64,000 bases of DNA from Flavisolibacter ginsenosidimutans (GTDB lineage: Bacteria > Bacteroidota > Bacteroidia > Chitinophagales > Chitinophagaceae): positions 4,092,001 through 4,156,000 of the forward strand of contig NZ_CP042433.1 of assembly GCF_007970805.1 (NCBI RefSeq). Reading direction: 5' to 3'. Positions 32,100 through 41,195 of the stretch are shown piece by piece. The notes below the pieces were generated by a model. The model was not told the origin of the DNA and searched no databases. It saw only the letters and a list, made by a program, of their open reading frames with translations. How positions within the stretch are numbered: position 1 is the first letter of the stretch; every line of letters begins with the position of its first letter. Position numbers and translations under genes: made by a program.

Positions 32100-34994
32100 A
32101 TGGCAGAAATTACAACAACACCGCGTCTCATGGCCGCCGCCAAAGAATTTAACATCGGTAAGGACACACTGGTGGATTTTTTGGCGGGCAAAGGATTTGA
32201 CAAGGACGAACTAAAACCTACCGCAAAGCTCACCGAAGAAATGTACCGGGCATTGCAGGCCGAGTTTCAGAGCGACAAGGTGGCCAAAATGAAGGCTGTC
32301 CAGATTGACCTGCCAAAAGGCGCCGTTGCCGAGGCAAAAAAGAAACGCGACGAAGAAGAAATACTTCACTTCCGCAAGGAGGAAAAAAAGCCGGCTAAAA
32401 AAGAAGAGCCGGCGGCGCCAGCTCCTGTTGAGGAACCGAAGCCTGAGCCGGTGCAGGAAATTGTCCCGCCTCCTCCGGTTGTAGCCGAAGCAGCGCCAGA
32501 AGTCGAAGAGCCAAAGCCTGAACCCGAACTCATTCGGCCCGAAGTGCCGGAAATTGAAGGCCTGAAGGTGGTTGACAAAATTGACCTCTCCACTATTGAT
32601 TCGTCTACCCGCCCGAAAAAAGGCGTGAAGAAAGCGAAGGCAGAATCCGAGCCGGTCGTTGAAGTACCGGCAGAGGAAAAAGTCGTTGTTGCCGAAACAC
32701 CTGTTATTGAAGCAGAGCCTGAAGTAGAAGCACCCGTTGCACAAATACAGGAGGAAACAAAAGAAGAAGAACCGGTTATCGAAAATATCAAAGCCGAAAA
32801 ATTGGAAGGCCCGAAAATTTTAGGCAAGATAGAATTGCCGGTAGAAACGGATACACGCCCGGTAAGGGGCGACGAAAAGAGAAAACGCAAGCGCATCCCC
32901 ATTGAAAAGAAAGAAGTGCGGCCCACACAGGGACAACAGCAGCAAGGGCAGGGCGGAGGCGGACGGTTTACGCCGCAAAAAGCAGCGCCGGGACAGGCCG
33001 GTGGCCTTAACCGTGGCGGTCAACAAGCCGGTGGCGGCGGACGCTTTACACCCACACGCCGCGGCGATCGAAGGGAAGTAAAAGAAATTGACGAGAAAGA
33101 AATTCAACGCAAAATCCAGGAAACACAAGCCAAGCTTTCGGGTGGCCGCGGTGGCAAATCAATTAAAGCCAAACGCCGCGATCGCCGCAACGAAATGGCC
33201 GAAGCCGATGGCTCAACCGAAGGCAACAAACTGCAGGTAACCGAGTTCATTTCGGTAAGCGAACTGGCAAACCTGATGGATGTTTCGTTTGCAGAAGTTA
33301 TCAGCAAGTGTATGGGCCTTGGCATCATGGTGTCCATCAACCAGCGTTTGGACGCAGAGGTTATTGAACTGGTGGCCAGTGAATTCGGCTTTGACGTGGA
33401 ATTCATTGACATGGAGAAGCAACTGGAAATGGAGGAAGAAATCGAAGAAGATGATGCCGAAGACCTTCAGTCGCGTTCACCCATCGTTACCATCATGGGT
33501 CACGTTGACCACGGTAAAACATCCTTGCTCGACTACATCCGCAAAGCCAACGTGGTGGCGGGTGAAGCGGGCGGCATCACGCAACACATCGGCGCTTACC
33601 AGGTAAATCTTCCCAACGGCAAAGACATTACTTTCCTTGATACGCCGGGTCACGAAGCCTTTACGGCCATGCGTGCCCGCGGTGCAAAAATTACCGACAT
33701 CGCGGTAATTGTGATTGCCGCCGATGATGCCATCATGCCGCAAACACGAGAGGCCATCAGCCACGCACAGGCGGCCAATGTGCCTATGATTTTTGCCGTC
33801 AACAAGATTGACAAGGACGGCGCTAATCCGCAAAAAATTTACGAGCAGTTGGCGGGCATGAACATCTTGGTAGAAGCCTGGGGCGGTAAATTCCAGAACC
33901 AGGAAATCTCTGCCAAGCAAGGCTTAAACGTTGATCTGTTACTTGAAAAAATATTGCTTGAAGCCGAATTGCTTGACCTGAAAGCAAACCCCGACCGCGA
34001 AGCGACGGGATCTATCATTGAAGCCTCGCTAGACAAAGGCCGCGGTTACGTTACCACTATTTTGGTGCAGAACGGTACACTGCAAACCGGCGATCTTGTG
34101 GTATCCGGCCAGCATTACGGCCGTGTGAAAGCCATGTTTAACGAACGCAACAAACGGATAGACGAAGCCGGTCCTTCGGCGCCAGCCGTTATCCTTGGTT
34201 TGAACGGTGCTCCACAGGCGGGTGAAAAGTTCAAAGTATACCACGACGAAGCCGAAGCGAAAGACATCGCCAACCGCCGTGCACAAATTCTGCGTGAGCA
34301 GGGCATGAGAGCCAAGAAGCACATCACGTTGGATGAAATTGGCCGTCGTTTGGCGCTCGGAAACTTCAAGGAATTGAAAGTTATCATTAAGGGTGACGTG
34401 GACGGTTCGGTAGAAGCCCTGAGCGACTCTTTGCAAAAGCAATCCACGGAAGAAATTCTAGTAAGTGTGATTCACAAAGGCGTAGGCCAGATTAACGAAA
34501 GCGACGTGGTTTTGGCTGAAGCATCCGACGCCATCATCATCGGTTTCAATGTTCGGCCTTCCTTGCAGGCAAATCGTTTGGCCGACAACGCCGGTATTCA
34601 AATCAAAACCTACTCCATTATCTACAACGCCATCGAAGAAATCCGCTCGGCAATGGAAGGCATGTTGGAACCGAAGACGCAGGAGAAGATCATCGGCAAC
34701 GTCGAGATCAGGGAAGTCTTCAAGTTTGACAAAGCCACCGTAGCCGGCTGCCAGGTGATTGACGGACGCATCAAGCGTGACAGCAAGATCCGCCTCATTC
34801 GCGACGGTATTGTTGTGTACCCAACCGCCGAAGGTGCGCATGCCGAATTGGGTTCACTCAAGCGTTACAAAGACGACGTGAAAGATGTGATATCGGGTAT
34901 GGAGTGCGGTCTCACGGTCAAAAATTACAACGACATCAAAGTGGGCGATGTGATTGAAGCGTACGAAGAAGAAGAAGTGAAGCGAACGCTCTGA
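32100..34994 (+). CDS. infB: Translation initiation factor IF-2
   Basis: IF-2 brings initiator tRNA to the 30S subunit and promotes subunit joining. The 964-residue protein has a short IF2_N motif (LMAAAKEFNIGKDTLVDFLA), a long disordered acidic/basic region (about 90-360, rich in EEPKPEP and GGGRFTP), a second IF2_N, and the G domain from about 458. G1 GHVDHGKTS is near 466-474, G3 DTPGHEAF follows and G4 is NKID. Beta-barrel domains II-IV complete it (ending VIEAYEEEEVKRTL). The Gly/Gln-rich stretch around 285-325 is typical of Bacteroidota IF-2. A strong terminator follows. Confidence 0.97.
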   Translation: MAEITTTPRLMAAAKEFNIGKDTLVDFLAGKGFDKDELKPTAKLTEEMYRALQAEFQSDKVAKMKAVQIDLPKGAVAEAKKKRDEEEILHFRKEEKKPAKKEEPAAPAPVEEPKPEPVQEIVPPPPVVAEAAPEVEEPKPEPELIRPEVPEIEGLKVVDKIDLSTIDSSTRPKKGVKKAKAESEPVVEVPAEEKVVVAETPVIEAEPEVEAPVAQIQEETKEEEPVIENIKAEKLEGPKILGKIELPVETDTRPVRGDEKRKRKRIPIEKKEVRPTQGQQQQGQGGGGRFTPQKAAPGQAGGLNRGGQQAGGGGRFTPTRRGDRREVKEIDEKEIQRKIQETQAKLSGGRGGKSIKAKRRDRRNEMAEADGSTEGNKLQVTEFISVSELANLMDVSFAEVISKCMGLGIMVSINQRLDAEVIELVASEFGFDVEFIDMEKQLEMEEEIEEDDAEDLQSRSPIVTIMGHVDHGKTSLLDYIRKANVVAGEAGGITQHIGAYQVNLPNGKDITFLDTPGHEAFTAMRARGAKITDIAVIVIAADDAIMPQTREAISHAQAANVPMIFAVNKIDKDGANPQKIYEQLAGMNILVEAWGGKFQNQEISAKQGLNVDLLLEKILLEAELLDLKANPDREATGSIIEASLDKGRGYVTTILVQNGTLQTGDLVVSGQHYGRVKAMFNERNKRIDEAGPSAPAVILGLNGAPQAGEKFKVYHDEAEAKDIANRRAQILREQGMRAKKHITLDEIGRRLALGNFKELKVIIKGDVDGSVEALSDSLQKQSTEEILVSVIHKGVGQINESDVVLAEASDAIIIGFNVRPSLQANRLADNAGIQIKTYSIIYNAIEEIRSAMEGMLEPKTQEKIIGNVEIREVFKFDKATVAGCQVIDGRIKRDSKIRLIRDGIVVYPTAEGAHAELGSLKRYKDDVKDVISGMECGLTVKNYNDIKVGDVIEAYEEEEVKRTL

Positions 34995-35012
34995 TAAATT
35001 AAAATTTAAAGC

Positions 35013-35057
35013 AAAGTCAAAAGAGTGCTTAAAACAAAGAGCCGCTCTTTTGACTTT
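35013..35057 (+). terminator. Terminator after infB
   Basis: AAAGTCAAAAGAG pairs with CTCTTTTGACTTT, a perfect 13-bp stem with a 19-base loop, followed by a T-run. It ends the rimP-nusA-infB transcript. Confidence 0.85.
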
Positions 35058-35145
35058 TTCTTTTCCATCTGCACGCTACAAACTTTTGTTAATACAAAAC
35101 TTACCACAGGCGACGGCTAAGGCAGCCGTTAAATTTGTTACCGTT

Positions 35146-36516
35146 ATGAAACGACTTTTGCTTTTCGTCTTTTGCCTTTTGACTTTTTACTTTTCGCAGG
35201 CGCAGCCGCAAAAAGTAGTGGCCGATAAAATCATTGCTGTCGTTGGCGACCGCATCATCCTGAAATCCGACATCTCCAACACCATTGCCGACATGGCCCG
35301 CCAGGGAGCACAGGTGCCGGAAAACGCCAATTGCGCCGTGCTTGACCAGGCTTTGGTTTCAAAGGTTTTGATGATGCAGGCGATGAAAGATTCGTTGCCG
35401 GTTTCGGACGATGAAATTGAAGCAGAATTGGACCAACGTGTTCGCTATTTTGTAAACCAGTATGGCAGTAAGGAAACGGTAGAACAAATGGCCGGCAAAA
35501 GTATTTACCAGATTAAAGACGATGCCCGCGAATCGGTAAAAGAAAACAAACTGGCCCAGGCCATGCAGCGCAAAATTGTGGACGGCGTGAAAGTAACACC
35601 CGCCGAAGTGCAGGCGTATTTTAACCGCATTCCTAAAGACACGCTTCCTTTTTTTGAAGCCGAATACCAGATTGGCCAGATCATCATTTATCCCAAAGCA
35701 TCCCGCGAAATGGAAACTTACGTAGTAAGTGAGCTGATGAACTACAAGCGTCAGGTTGAGGCCAAAACGGCTTCGTTCGAGTCCTTGGCCAAACGTTATT
35801 CTGAAGATCCGGGTTCAAAGGAGAGAGGCGGACAATACCAAATTAACCGCCAGGACAAAACCTGGGATCCCGCCTTTGTAAACGCCGCTTTTCGGTTGAA
35901 AGAAGGGCAAATCTCCAACCCGTTTAAATCGAAATTTGGTTATCACATTGTTCAATTGGTTTCGCGCAACGGCGACGAAGCCACCGTGCGCCACATTTTG
36001 CGCATACCGCCGGTAAACGAAGAAGAAATTGCCGAAGCCACCACAAAACTTGATTCTGTGCGCAAACTGCTGGTAGAAGGCAAGATGGATTTTAATACCG
36101 CTGGCGGAAAATTCAGCGACGATGAAGCGGCAAAATTCGCCGGTCCTTACTTGCTTAACCGCCGCGGCGAAACGCTGGTAACGATTGATGAAATGGACAA
36201 ATCGGTCGTAAGCCTGTTGGACAAATTAAAGATCGGTGAGTACTCGCAGCCGATGCCCTATACCGACGAACAAGCCAGCAAAAAAGGCGTGCGTCTTCTT
36301 TACCTGAAATCGAAGTCGGAACCGCACCGCATGAACATGCGCGACGATTATAACCGCATTGCTTCAGCGGCACTGGAAGAAAAAAAGTTTAAGACCCTCG
36401 ACAAGTGGCTCACGACGCACATCAACACGTATTACATTATGCTTGACCCCGAGGAAGGCGCCTGCCCGCAATTGAAAAAATGGGCCGATGCGGCAAAAGC
36501 TTACGCAGCGCATTGA
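35146..36516 (+). CDS. surA: SurA-like periplasmic peptidyl-prolyl isomerase
   Basis: SurA escorts unfolded outer membrane proteins across the periplasm. The ATG at 35146 starts the signal peptide (LLFVFCLLTFYFSQAQ) and is chosen over an upstream in-frame start; the product has 456 residues. Residues about 25-180 are the SurA N-terminal domain (KVVADKIIAVVGDRIILKSD, VKENKLAQAMQRKIVDGVKV). A parvulin domain follows at about 190-285 (IGQIIIYPKA, LAKRYSEDPGSKERGGQYQI, FGYHIVQLVSRNG), and a second, less conserved one at about 290-395. It is downstream of infB with its own leader. Confidence 0.88.
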   Translation: MKRLLLFVFCLLTFYFSQAQPQKVVADKIIAVVGDRIILKSDISNTIADMARQGAQVPENANCAVLDQALVSKVLMMQAMKDSLPVSDDEIEAELDQRVRYFVNQYGSKETVEQMAGKSIYQIKDDARESVKENKLAQAMQRKIVDGVKVTPAEVQAYFNRIPKDTLPFFEAEYQIGQIIIYPKASREMETYVVSELMNYKRQVEAKTASFESLAKRYSEDPGSKERGGQYQINRQDKTWDPAFVNAAFRLKEGQISNPFKSKFGYHIVQLVSRNGDEATVRHILRIPPVNEEEIAEATTKLDSVRKLLVEGKMDFNTAGGKFSDDEAAKFAGPYLLNRRGETLVTIDEMDKSVVSLLDKLKIGEYSQPMPYTDEQASKKGVRLLYLKSKSEPHRMNMRDDYNRIASAALEEKKFKTLDKWLTTHINTYYIMLDPEEGACPQLKKWADAAKAYAAH

Positions 36517-36620
36517 TGACAATGAGTGACGGGTTTGTGCTTTGCGCAGAGTTTTTTTGCCTTGCAAATGACTTCAAAATTTAGGGCACTACTCGTCATT
36601 CGTTACTCGTCACTTATTCA
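36517..36620. repeat. Heptad inverted repeat between surA and the PAS kinase
   Basis: The left arm starts at the surA stop codon (TGACAATGAGTGACGGGT, 36517-36534). The reverse complement of the right arm (36605-36620) reads TGAATAAGTGACGAGT, with further GTAACGA/ATGACGA heptads up to about 36590. Match is about 13 of 15. Confidence 0.7.
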
Positions 36621-36716
36621 ATAATATCACTTAGCGAAACGACACGTTGGGTGAAATCATTTCTTTTTTGCGGCGGCCGTATTATATTAGCCGTTATTTC
36701 CTGCAATCAAATATCC

Positions 36717-38564
36717 ATGAAATCCGCTACCGCCTTCTCCAATGGGCCCCTTCAGCGCCTTGTACTTGAAAACCTCTCCGATATTATCGTTTCTACCGAC
36801 CTGGAATTCCGTATACAATCCTGGAACCACGTTGCGGAAGAATTTTACGGCATACCATCAGCCAAGGCAATCGGAAAGCAGTTAAAAGATTTGGTGTCTC
36901 TTTCCTATCGTTGTGTTACCCGCAAAGAAGCAATTGAAGCATTGCGGACGAAAAAAAAGTGGCAGGGCGAAGTTTCTTTTCCGAGCCCCACTGGCGAAAC
37001 CTGCTATTTTTTGCACACGGTGAAATACATAACGGATGAAGACGGCCGGGAGATTGGAATTTTGGCTGTAGGACGTAACATCACCGATCAAAAAAAGGCC
37101 GAAGAAAAATTGGCAAAGAGCGAACAATTTTACCGTGCGCTGATTGCCAATTCTCTGGAGGTTATCCTGCTGCTGAACGCCGCCGGCGAAATTACTTTTT
37201 CATCTCCCTCCGTTAAAGATTTGCTCGGGTACGAGGTGCACGAAGCAATGGGAACGAACGGCTTCGGCTACATTCATCCCGATGATTTGGCCTGGGCCAT
37301 CCAATCCTTTGAGAAAGAGATTGAAGAATCTCCCGAAATAAAATTCATCATCATCCGGCTTCGAAAAAAAAGCGGCGAATGGTTGTGGTGCATGGTTCGC
37401 GGACACAACCTGCTAAAGGCGCCGCAGCTACAATCAATTGCCATTTACATACACGATGACACACCCCGCAAATTGGCAACCGATGCGCTGAAAGAAAGCG
37501 AAAAGCGCTTTCGGAAACTGATGCACGAGCTGCAGACCGGCGTACTGCTGATGGACGCGGAAGGAAAAATTGTGATGGTGAACAATGAAGCTGCACGCAT
37601 TTTTGAACTAACAGAAGCGCAAATGGTTGGCTACAAAGCACCCGAACTTTGCGCCGATGCCATCCACGAAGACGGCCGGCCTTTTCTATTAAGCGAACGC
37701 CCCATCTTTATGGCCGTTCAAACAAGATACCGCGTGAAAGATGTGGTAATGGGCATTTGGAACAAAAGAAGGAAAGAACGCCGCTGGCTTCTTATTAACG
37801 CCGATCCTATAGAAGACAGCGACGGCCGCCTGCAAAGTGTCATCTCCACCTTTACCGACATTACCGAACGAAAAAAATTAGAACGGAAAAGCATTGCCGA
37901 AAAAATTGCCTACCAGCGGCAGATAGCGCAGGCTACGATCGACGGCCAGGAAAAAGAGCGCATTGAAATGGGCCGCGAACTGCACGACAATGTGGGCCAG
38001 CAACTCACCAGTATCAAGCTGTTTTTAGACCTCGCCAAAACCTCGGCCAATGACGAAACGCGAAAGTTGCTGGAGACGGCGCTGAAAAGCGTTTCGAACG
38101 TAATTGATGAAGTGCGTTTTATGTCACGGTCGCTGGTGCCGCCTACGCTAAAGGACTTGGGCCTTGTAGAATCTGTGAACGATCTTATAGAATCTTTGCG
38201 CACCACGCAGCCACTTCTTGGTTTTGAACTAACCTATACCGATCTTGACGAAGACCATCTGCCCGAAAACAAAAAGCTGGCACTTTTCCGCATCGTACAG
38301 GAACAACTGAACAACGTGTTAAAATATGCCAGGGCGCAAAACGTAGCCATTGCCTTGTGCTGCAGCAGCGGCCAGATTTTGCTGGAAATAAAAGACGACG
38401 GCCTTGGCTTTGACCTCGGCAACGTTCGCCGGGGTCTGGGGCTTTCCAACATCATCAACCGTTCGGAACTTTTGGGTGGACGTGTTGAGATCAACACCGC
38501 GCCAGGCAAAGGTTGTTCGGTAAAGGTTTGGTTGCCGCATTCGGCAATGAGCGTGGCCGAATAA
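36717..38564 (+). CDS. Multi-PAS sensor histidine kinase (HisKA_3/NarL type)
   Basis: The 615-residue cytoplasmic kinase has no membrane segment. Three PAS domains occupy about 10-130 (LSDIIVSTDLEFRIQSWNHV, with a PAC EIGILAVGRNITDQ), 140-260 and 265-390 (TGVLLMDAEGKIVMVNNEAA). The dimerisation domain has His423 in MGRELHDNVGQQLTSI, typical of HisKA_3, and a HATPase_c domain follows (EQLNNVLKYA N-box-like, DDGLGFDLGN, RRGLGLSNI). It would phosphorylate a NarL/LuxR-type regulator, none of which is adjacent. The ATG at 36717 is preferred over a GTG at 36651, because PAS homology begins just after it. Its stop codon overlaps the left arm of an inverted repeat. Confidence 0.88.
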   Translation: MKSATAFSNGPLQRLVLENLSDIIVSTDLEFRIQSWNHVAEEFYGIPSAKAIGKQLKDLVSLSYRCVTRKEAIEALRTKKKWQGEVSFPSPTGETCYFLHTVKYITDEDGREIGILAVGRNITDQKKAEEKLAKSEQFYRALIANSLEVILLLNAAGEITFSSPSVKDLLGYEVHEAMGTNGFGYIHPDDLAWAIQSFEKEIEESPEIKFIIIRLRKKSGEWLWCMVRGHNLLKAPQLQSIAIYIHDDTPRKLATDALKESEKRFRKLMHELQTGVLLMDAEGKIVMVNNEAARIFELTEAQMVGYKAPELCADAIHEDGRPFLLSERPIFMAVQTRYRVKDVVMGIWNKRRKERRWLLINADPIEDSDGRLQSVISTFTDITERKKLERKSIAEKIAYQRQIAQATIDGQEKERIEMGRELHDNVGQQLTSIKLFLDLAKTSANDETRKLLETALKSVSNVIDEVRFMSRSLVPPTLKDLGLVESVNDLIESLRTTQPLLGFELTYTDLDEDHLPENKKLALFRIVQEQLNNVLKYARAQNVAIALCCSSGQILLEIKDDGLGFDLGNVRRGLGLSNIINRSELLGGRVEINTAPGKGCSVKVWLPHSAMSVAE

Positions 38565-39055
38565 AGGTTGGAGGTTGGAAGTTGGAGGTTAAGCGCTAAC
38601 TTCCGAAACAAAGCTGCTTATGGCAACGATTACAAAATTTGAAGAACTGGAAATTTGGCAGATGGCGCGAGAGCAGGCAAAGGATATTTTCTGGCTGACG
38701 CAAAACGGTTCTTTTACAAAAGATTTTGAATTAAAAGACCAAATTAATCGTTCAGCCGGTTCTGTGATGGACAATATCGCCGAGGGCTTCGACCGGCATA
38801 CAGCCAAAGATTTCTCCCATTTTCTGGCGATTTCAAAAGGTTCAAACGCTGAACTGCGTTCGCAGCTTTACCGTGCCTTCGACCGGCAGCATATTGACGA
38901 GGCAATCCTAACATCCAGACTTTCGACGTCCGAAACTATCGGAAACAAAACAATGGCTTTTATAAAATATCTCTATCAATCCCAATTTAAAACCAAACCA
39001 CTTTCCGCAAAAGAATAGTACTGCAAGGAACTTCCAACTTCCAACGTCCAACCTT
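38564..39055 (+). mobile_element. Inverted-repeat element carrying a four-helix-bundle gene
   Basis: A 27-base left arm (38564-38590: AGGTTGG heptads) and a 27-base right arm (39029-39055) are reverse complements at 25 of 27 positions. Between them lies one gene, the S23/IVS-type four-helix-bundle protein. The layout (complementary ends enclosing a lone S23-type gene) is that of 23S rRNA intervening sequences, here in an intergenic position between the PAS kinase and purF. The left arm begins inside the kinase stop codon; the right arm ends 25 bases before purF. Mobility is inferred. Confidence 0.65.
38620..39018 (+). CDS. Four-helix-bundle (S23/IVS-type) protein
   Basis: A 132-residue protein of the family first seen inside 23S rRNA intervening sequences (TIGR02436), structurally related to Avd of diversity-generating retroelements. 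Conserved segments are visible: FEELEIWQMAREQAKDIFWL, FELKDQINRSAGSVMDNIAE, GFDRHTAKDFSHFLAISKGS and NAELRSQLYRAFDRQ. The family forms basic pentameric rings that bind nucleic acid; the cellular role is unknown. It sits alone inside a 27-bp inverted repeat. No reverse transcriptase or template/variable repeats are nearby. Confidence 0.92.
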   Translation: MATITKFEELEIWQMAREQAKDIFWLTQNGSFTKDFELKDQINRSAGSVMDNIAEGFDRHTAKDFSHFLAISKGSNAELRSQLYRAFDRQHIDEAILTSRLSTSETIGNKTMAFIKYLYQSQFKTKPLSAKE

Positions 39056-39065
39056 CAACATTCCT

Positions 39066-39073
39066 TAGCTTTG
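39066..39073 (+). promoter_or_regulatory. -7 box for purF
   Basis: TAGCTTTG exactly matches TAnnTTTG and ends 7 bases before the purF ATG, so the transcript would be almost leaderless. The right arm of the four-helix-bundle element ends 10 bases upstream. Confidence 0.5.
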
Positions 39074-39080
39074 CGCCCTC

Positions 39081-40928
39081 ATGAGCGACGCCATTAAACA
39101 CGAGTGCGGTCTTGCCTTTCTTCGTTTGCGCAAACCCTTTGCACATTACCAGCAGAAATACGGTTCGGTACTTTGGGGCTTAAACAAGCTTTACCTGTTG
39201 ATGGAAAAGCAACACAACCGCGGACAGGACGGTGCGGGAGTAGCGGCCGTAAAACTGAACGTTGAGCCAGGCTATCCTTTTCTCTCCCGCATCCGCAGCA
39301 ACGAGCCGCAGCCCATTGCCGATATCTTTAAACAACTGGGCGAGGAATTCAACGAGCTGCAAAAGTTTAACACGGAAATCAGTCATTATCCCGGCCTCAT
39401 GAAAGGCCATCTTTCGTTTTTAGGGGAGTTGCTACTGGGGCATTTGCGGTACGGCACGCAAGGAAAGAACAACGTGGAATTCTGCCATCCTTTTATCAAG
39501 CGCCACACCATTCCGGCAAGAAACCTGGCGCTTGCCGGCAACTTTAACCTTGTCAATACCGACGAACTTTTTGAATTGGTGAACATGGATCCCGGCCCCT
39601 TTCAAAAGCAAAGCGACTTAGCGGCCATGATGGAAGTTATTCATCATTTTTTGGTGAAGGCCGACGAAGCGTCTCCGGGTTCGCTCGACATCGTTTCCGT
39701 TTTGAAAAAAGCCCTGCCGCTTTTCGACGGCGGTTTTCACGTAGGCGGTATAACGGGCAATGGGATTGGCTTTGTCTTTCGCGACGCACACGGCATCCGC
39801 CCTTCTTATTATTACACGGACGAAGACGTGGTGGTGGCGGCATCGGAACGTGCGGCCATTCGCACAACTTTTAACGTGGGCGAGAATGAAGTACAGGAGT
39901 TGCTGCCCGGACAAGCACTGGTTGTAGCGGAAAACGGTGAGGTGAAAATTGAACAAGTGCTGGAACCAAAAGCACGCAAAGCCTGTTCCTTTGAACGCAT
40001 TTATTTTTCACGCGGTTCGGATGAAAAAATTTATCGCGAACGCAGCCAGCTTGGCTACAATTTAAGCAAGCAAGTGCTGGACGCGGTGAATTATGATTTA
40101 AAGAACACCATCTTTTCGTTTATTCCCAACACGGCTGAAGTTGCGTTTTACGGCCTTACAAAAGGTTGCGAAGATTACCTGAACAAAATCAAGCTCGAAC
40201 GCATTTTGTCCTGGGGCAACAACGTTGATCCGGCAAAGCTGGAAGAAATGATCAAGCGCCGTGTGCGCATGGAAAAAATTGCCATCAAGGACGTAAAGAT
40301 GCGCACCTTCATTACCGAAGACGTGAACCGCAACGAGATGGTGCAACACGTGTATGACATTACTTACGGCACCGTGCGCAAAGACGTGGACACGCTGGTG
40401 GTGATTGACGATTCCATCGTTCGCGGCACAACGCTGAAAGAAAGCATCATCCGCATGTTGTCGCGCCTTCATCCCAAGCGCATCATCATTGTTTCGTCGG
40501 CTCCGCAAATCCGCTATCCCGATTGTTACGGAATTGACATGAGCAAGATGGGGGACTTTATTGCCTTTAATGCAGCCGTTGAATTGTTGAAGGAAAGAGG
40601 CAAAGAATGTTTGTTAAAAGAACTTCACGAGCAATGCAAAGAGCTTCACCGCAACAATCAATTACACACGGTGAACGTAGTAAAACAGATTTATAAATCC
40701 TTCACCAACGACGAGATTACGAAGAAGATTGCCGAACTGATTACACCGCCTGGCCTGACCGTTCCGGTGGATGTAATTTACCAAACCATCGAATCGCTTC
40801 ACGAAGCCTGCCCCAACAATTTGGGCGATTGGTATTTCACCGGAAATTATCCCACACCCGGCGGCAACCGCGTGGTGAACAAGGCCTTTATGAATTACAT
40901 GGAAGGCAAGAACACGAGAGGGTACTGA
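39081..40928 (+). CDS. purF: Amidophosphoribosyltransferase
   Basis: PurF makes phosphoribosylamine from PRPP and glutamine, the first step of purine synthesis. The 615-residue form is longer than E. coli PurF (about 505). The glutaminase nucleophile is Cys9 (KHECGLAFLRL), so an eight-residue propeptide must be removed. RGQDGAGVAA and LGHLRYGTQG are glutaminase motifs. The PRTase motif VVIDDSIVRGTTLKESI lies near residues 435-451. The extra length is in the glutaminase half and at the C-terminus (ending NYPTPGGNRVVNKAFMNYME). It is followed by a PfkB-family sugar/nucleoside kinase, separated by an octamer palindrome. Confidence 0.9.
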   Translation: MSDAIKHECGLAFLRLRKPFAHYQQKYGSVLWGLNKLYLLMEKQHNRGQDGAGVAAVKLNVEPGYPFLSRIRSNEPQPIADIFKQLGEEFNELQKFNTEISHYPGLMKGHLSFLGELLLGHLRYGTQGKNNVEFCHPFIKRHTIPARNLALAGNFNLVNTDELFELVNMDPGPFQKQSDLAAMMEVIHHFLVKADEASPGSLDIVSVLKKALPLFDGGFHVGGITGNGIGFVFRDAHGIRPSYYYTDEDVVVAASERAAIRTTFNVGENEVQELLPGQALVVAENGEVKIEQVLEPKARKACSFERIYFSRGSDEKIYRERSQLGYNLSKQVLDAVNYDLKNTIFSFIPNTAEVAFYGLTKGCEDYLNKIKLERILSWGNNVDPAKLEEMIKRRVRMEKIAIKDVKMRTFITEDVNRNEMVQHVYDITYGTVRKDVDTLVVIDDSIVRGTTLKESIIRMLSRLHPKRIIIVSSAPQIRYPDCYGIDMSKMGDFIAFNAAVELLKERGKECLLKELHEQCKELHRNNQLHTVNVVKQIYKSFTNDEITKKIAELITPPGLTVPVDVIYQTIESLHEACPNNLGDWYFTGNYPTPGGNRVVNKAFMNYMEGKNTRGY

Positions 40929-40932
40929 GGAC

Positions 40933-41080
40933 GATATTGGGATATCGCGATATTGCCGGGACGAAAATCATTGGGTTGAGGCGATGCCCCAACGTTTGAC
41001 AACTTTGTTAAGGATTCGCTCTTCCTGGCCTTTCCATTTCTTTCTTCATTTTCATCGAAATATCCCAACATCCCAATATC
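40933..41080. repeat. Octamer inverted repeat between purF and the PfkB kinase
   Basis: The left arm (40933-40957) starts GATATTGGGATATCGCGATA. The reverse complement of the right arm (41056-41080) starts GATATTGGGATGTTGGGATA. They share an exact 11-mer and about 20 of 25 positions. The right side continues as ATTGAGAT/ATTGAGCT octamers up to the -7 box at 41100. Confidence 0.8.
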
Positions 41081-41099
41081 TCAATAGCTCAATTTCCCG

Positions 41100-41107
41100 T
41101 AGGTTTG
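41100..41107 (+). promoter_or_regulatory. -7 box for the PfkB kinase gene
   Basis: TAGGTTTG exactly matches TAnnTTTG directly after the last octamer of the repeat. The leader would be about 85 bases. Confidence 0.45.
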
Positions 41108-41195
41108 CACGCCTTTCTCTTGCAGATTGGCAGTTTTGGTTACAAATTGAAGCAAGCCAAAACCTCAAATCTGAAATCTCAAATTTAAAATTGAC

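Noticed and set aside
36651..36716. GTG start of the PAS kinase
   Set aside because: It adds 22 residues without homology, and the ATG at 36717 is adjacent to the PAS domain.
38564..39055. Diversity-generating retroelement, because the four-helix-bundle family is related to Avd
   Set aside because: No reverse transcriptase, template repeat or variable repeat is visible nearby.
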